This document shows, in pieces, positions 61,918 to 64,000 of a stretch of 64,000 bases of DNA. Positions within the stretch are counted from its first letter, which is position 1. Every line of letters starts with the position of its first letter. The position numbers were made by a program, and so were the translations under genes. Under the pieces are notes generated by a model, which saw only the letters and a list, made by a program, of their open reading frames with translations, was not told the origin of the DNA and made no database searches. Origin of the DNA: Bacteroidaceae bacterium (GTDB lineage: Bacteria; Bacteroidota; Bacteroidia; Bacteroidales; Bacteroidaceae); contig JAFZFZ010000063.1 of NCBI GenBank assembly GCA_017557005.1, forward strand, positions 31,386 through 95,385, read 5' to 3'.

Positions 61918-63741
61918 ATGAAAACCTCAGTACGAATATTCCTCAGTGCATTGATGCTCCTTTGCAGCATCAGCCTATATGCCGAGCATCGCTTCTTCCC
62001 GGCCAACAGCATCCGTTGTGTCAATGTAGTCACGAAGACCGTTTACGAGTGGGATCCTATGGTAGGTGGCAACCAGCAGAAGAACACCTATTACCATTAT
62101 TACACAGGTAACGACACCATTGTGGACGGCAAGCCCTGTGTGATGCTGTGGAAGTATTGTGAAGATACCCCCAAGGAGAAGGAGCTGCGCTTCCTTTGCG
62201 AAGAGAATGGACTCATCAGCTACAAGTACCCTCTTCCCGAAGGCGGATACTCCGACTGGACAATCCTTTTTGAGTTCCCCGAAGGAGGCTGGATAGAGGG
62301 AGAAAGTTATACTGACGGATATTTTAATGGAGAACCATCATCGGCCAAAGCCATAGTCAGCACCTGCACCCTACTCAATGGTGAAGAGATCCAAACAAAC
62401 TTTGGGAAATTGATGTACGGCATCGGTTACAACGATTGGCCTTTCTTTGAATATCGAGAATACACCAATGGTGCGAGCAAAGACCTTCGACCCTTCAATT
62501 TCTACCGCAACGACACTCTGCTATGGGGAAAGCCTGCGACACATGGCCCCTTCTTCCCAGCCCACAGTATCCGTTGCACCAATATGGTGACATCCCAATT
62601 CGGCCGCGACACCACCTACTACAACATCTATACTGGCGGCGATACGTTAGTCGATGGCAAGGAGTGTGTGCAACTGTGGCAGTACTGTACCGACACGCCC
62701 GAAGAACTTGAAATGTCTCTGCTCCATGAGGTAGACGACAAGGTGTATATCAGATACACCGACGATGGGGAGTGGAATTTACTCTACGATTTTTCATTAC
62801 CTGTATGGCATGTGGGCGACAGTATCGAACATGCCGAGTCTTATCGTATACCCATAGAATCAGTAGATACCATTACCATGCTCAATGGCAAGAAACGCCA
62901 GGTGGCCAATGGTATAGCCAATGGTGGTCTTATCCATGGCATAGGTCGCGCTTACTATTCATACTTCAACCTTCCTTATTCCATAGCAGAATGCCAGTCG
63001 AGTCATCCCGTCAGCTTCTACTACTGGAACCAATTACTCTTGGGTAAGGAACTTCCGAAGGAACGTGAAGACCGTTTCTTCCCCGCCAATGAAGTGTATA
63101 CCAGTAGCCGGCTCATAAGTCATAGCCATAACTTCGAAGATTTTACGATAGAGTTCGACACTATAGATTATAATATATGGACAGGCAATGATACCATCGT
63201 TGATGGGCGTCAGTGCGTTACTTTATGGAGCAATTCTACGGATACTATCAAATTGTATGGTCTAATCTACGAAAGTCTCAACGGAGTGGTGTATTTTAAT
63301 TGGTGGGGAGAATACAGAAAAGATTGGCTGACTCTCTATGATTTCACCCCACGCAGATGGAAGCCTGGCGACAAGATCTGTCTATGCAGTAATGGCCTTG
63401 ATGATGAATATGTGAATATAGACGATGTATCTTCGGTTACACTCCACAACGGCGAAAAGGTGCCTTTCATAATACTCAGTACCTTAGGCGGTTCAGGTCT
63501 TATTTATGGTATAGGCTATAATGACAATATGTTCTTTAGCCCTGAAGCAGTTGGTACTCCCCTCAGTTTCTATCGCAACGGAGTGCTACTGTGGGGTAAA
63601 GAAGAGCAACCGGGCAATTCGGTAGTAGCGCCTATGGTAAATAAAGTCCTCACCCCCTACTACGACCTGCAAGGCCGCCCCGTAGCAGCACCTACGCGTG
63701 GCATCTATATCAAGGATGGGTGTAAAGTTATTTTCAAATAA
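61918..63741 (+). CDS. Secreted protein with three tandem domains and a sorting tail
   Basis: This 607-residue secreted protein has a signal peptide ending Y-A and three related domains of about 175 residues, at about residues 23-205, 212-385 and 385-555. Each has R-F-F-P-A-N or F-F-P-A-H, then Y-T-G-x-D-T-[IL]-V-D-G, then W-x-Y-[CD] and a closing F-Y-R-N-D-T-L-L-W-G-K. I recognise no named family. The last 27 residues (Y-Y-D-L-Q-G-R-P-V-A-A-P-T-R-G-I-Y-I) repeat the tail of the preceding gene almost base for base. It is probably a surface protein. Confidence 0.8.
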   Translation: MKTSVRIFLSALMLLCSISLYAEHRFFPANSIRCVNVVTKTVYEWDPMVGGNQQKNTYYHYYTGNDTIVDGKPCVMLWKYCEDTPKEKELRFLCEENGLISYKYPLPEGGYSDWTILFEFPEGGWIEGESYTDGYFNGEPSSAKAIVSTCTLLNGEEIQTNFGKLMYGIGYNDWPFFEYREYTNGASKDLRPFNFYRNDTLLWGKPATHGPFFPAHSIRCTNMVTSQFGRDTTYYNIYTGGDTLVDGKECVQLWQYCTDTPEELEMSLLHEVDDKVYIRYTDDGEWNLLYDFSLPVWHVGDSIEHAESYRIPIESVDTITMLNGKKRQVANGIANGGLIHGIGRAYYSYFNLPYSIAECQSSHPVSFYYWNQLLLGKELPKEREDRFFPANEVYTSSRLISHSHNFEDFTIEFDTIDYNIWTGNDTIVDGRQCVTLWSNSTDTIKLYGLIYESLNGVVYFNWWGEYRKDWLTLYDFTPRRWKPGDKICLCSNGLDDEYVNIDDVSSVTLHNGEKVPFIILSTLGGSGLIYGIGYNDNMFFSPEAVGTPLSFYRNGVLLWGKEEQPGNSVVAPMVNKVLTPYYDLQGRPVAAPTRGIYIKDGCKVIFK

Positions 63742-63747
63742 CTTCAC

Positions 63748-63770
63748 AACGATGACGTTAACGATAACGA
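63748..63770. repeat. Hexamer RACGWT repeat, array 2
   Basis: About four head-to-tail hexamers of RACGWT lie seven bases after the stop of the three-domain gene. The remainder of 63742-64000 shows no reading frame; it holds the hairpin at 63815-63854 and the third array at 63968-63994. Confidence 0.7.
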
Positions 63771-63814
63771 AAACTATCTTTATGCTTAGCTGTGAATAGA
63801 AGAACAAATGTAAA

Positions 63815-63854
63815 AAGCAAGTTGTGGGAGCTATGTAGCTCCCACAACTTGCTT
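63815..63854 (-). terminator. Perfect 19-bp hairpin, probable minus-strand terminator
   Basis: AAGCAAGTTGTGGGAGCTA and its reverse complement are separated by two bases. A run of five T follows only on the minus strand (63812-63816). It thus best fits the end of a minus-strand gene that lies beyond the window, or a bidirectional stop for the gene at 61918. Confidence 0.6.
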
Positions 63855-63967
63855 GTAGTGATGCGCATTGCGAGTTTCGCCCCTCGAAAAGGCGTTTTCA
63901 TCCCCAAAGGACTGTTTTCAGGAGATAAATGTTTATAAATAGGTTGGCGGTGGCAGCCTATGGCTGC

Positions 63968-63994
63968 AACGATAACGTTAACGTTGACGATGAC
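63968..63994. repeat. Hexamer RACGWT repeat, array 3
   Basis: Four and a half hexamers of RACGWT lie at the end of the window, in the same direction as the arrays at 61867 and 63748. The array may continue outside. Confidence 0.65.
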
Positions 63995-64000
63995 TTGCAG

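Overview
The window is a 64 kb piece of a Bacteroidales chromosome, most likely Prevotellaceae or a close relative. The evidence is a SusC/SusD pair, GldH, a RicT/PSP1 protein, a Pr6Pr membrane protein, DUF4834 and DUF6078 proteins, secreted proteins ending in a short Y-D-L-x-G-R ... G-I-Y-I tail, near absence of Shine-Dalgarno sites, and many promoters of the Bacteroidetes form TTTG, about 19-21 nt, TAnnTTTG. The family placement is an inference from style, not from a marker search.

Layout. 1-1000: end of an OmpA-family gene and two identical tRNA-Val(UAC) genes. 1-7 kb (minus): small acidic protein, thioredoxin, DnaE, GH29 fucosidase. 7-10 kb: psd-pssA phospholipid pair, a DUF4834 protein, a lipoprotein gene with a frameshifted start, a Pr6Pr protein. 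10-17.6 kb: purH, then the cell-elongation operon mreB-mreC-mreD-mrdA-rodA. 17.6-20.6 kb (minus): holB-ricT-gldH, whose end overlaps rodA tail to tail. 21-26.7 kb: accessory secreted proteins, including paired lipoproteins and a duplicated calycin-like protein. 26.8-35 kb: SusC-SusD-DUF4843-PKD-like-thioredoxin operon with no carbohydrate-active enzyme. 35-41.6 kb: TPR protein, dipeptidyl peptidase III, AlkD-like protein, Fur regulator, purA, YugP-type protease. 41.7-49.9 kb: a very large modular secreted protein, hisS, tex, a small outer-membrane protein. 50-55.8 kb: ROK kinase, lolD, tcdA, a CPA2 antiporter, asd. 55.9-60.6 kb: a probable peptidoglycan-recycling cluster. 60.7-64 kb: two secreted proteins sharing the same C-terminal tail.

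The strongest leads are these. (1) The recycling cluster has a MurU-like uridylyltransferase, an AmpG-like transporter, an AmgK-like sugar kinase fused to a RapZ C-terminal domain, and a BadF-type amino-sugar kinase. (2) A 153-bp inverted-repeat element lies exactly in frame inside tcdA. (3) Two GC-rich inverted-repeat elements each fill the whole gap between one stop codon and the next start codon. (4) Several periodic repeat families (7, 6, 18 and 84 nt) and a cluster of AGTACT palindromes occupy gene borders. No rRNA, CRISPR array, insertion sequence, prophage or origin was seen.
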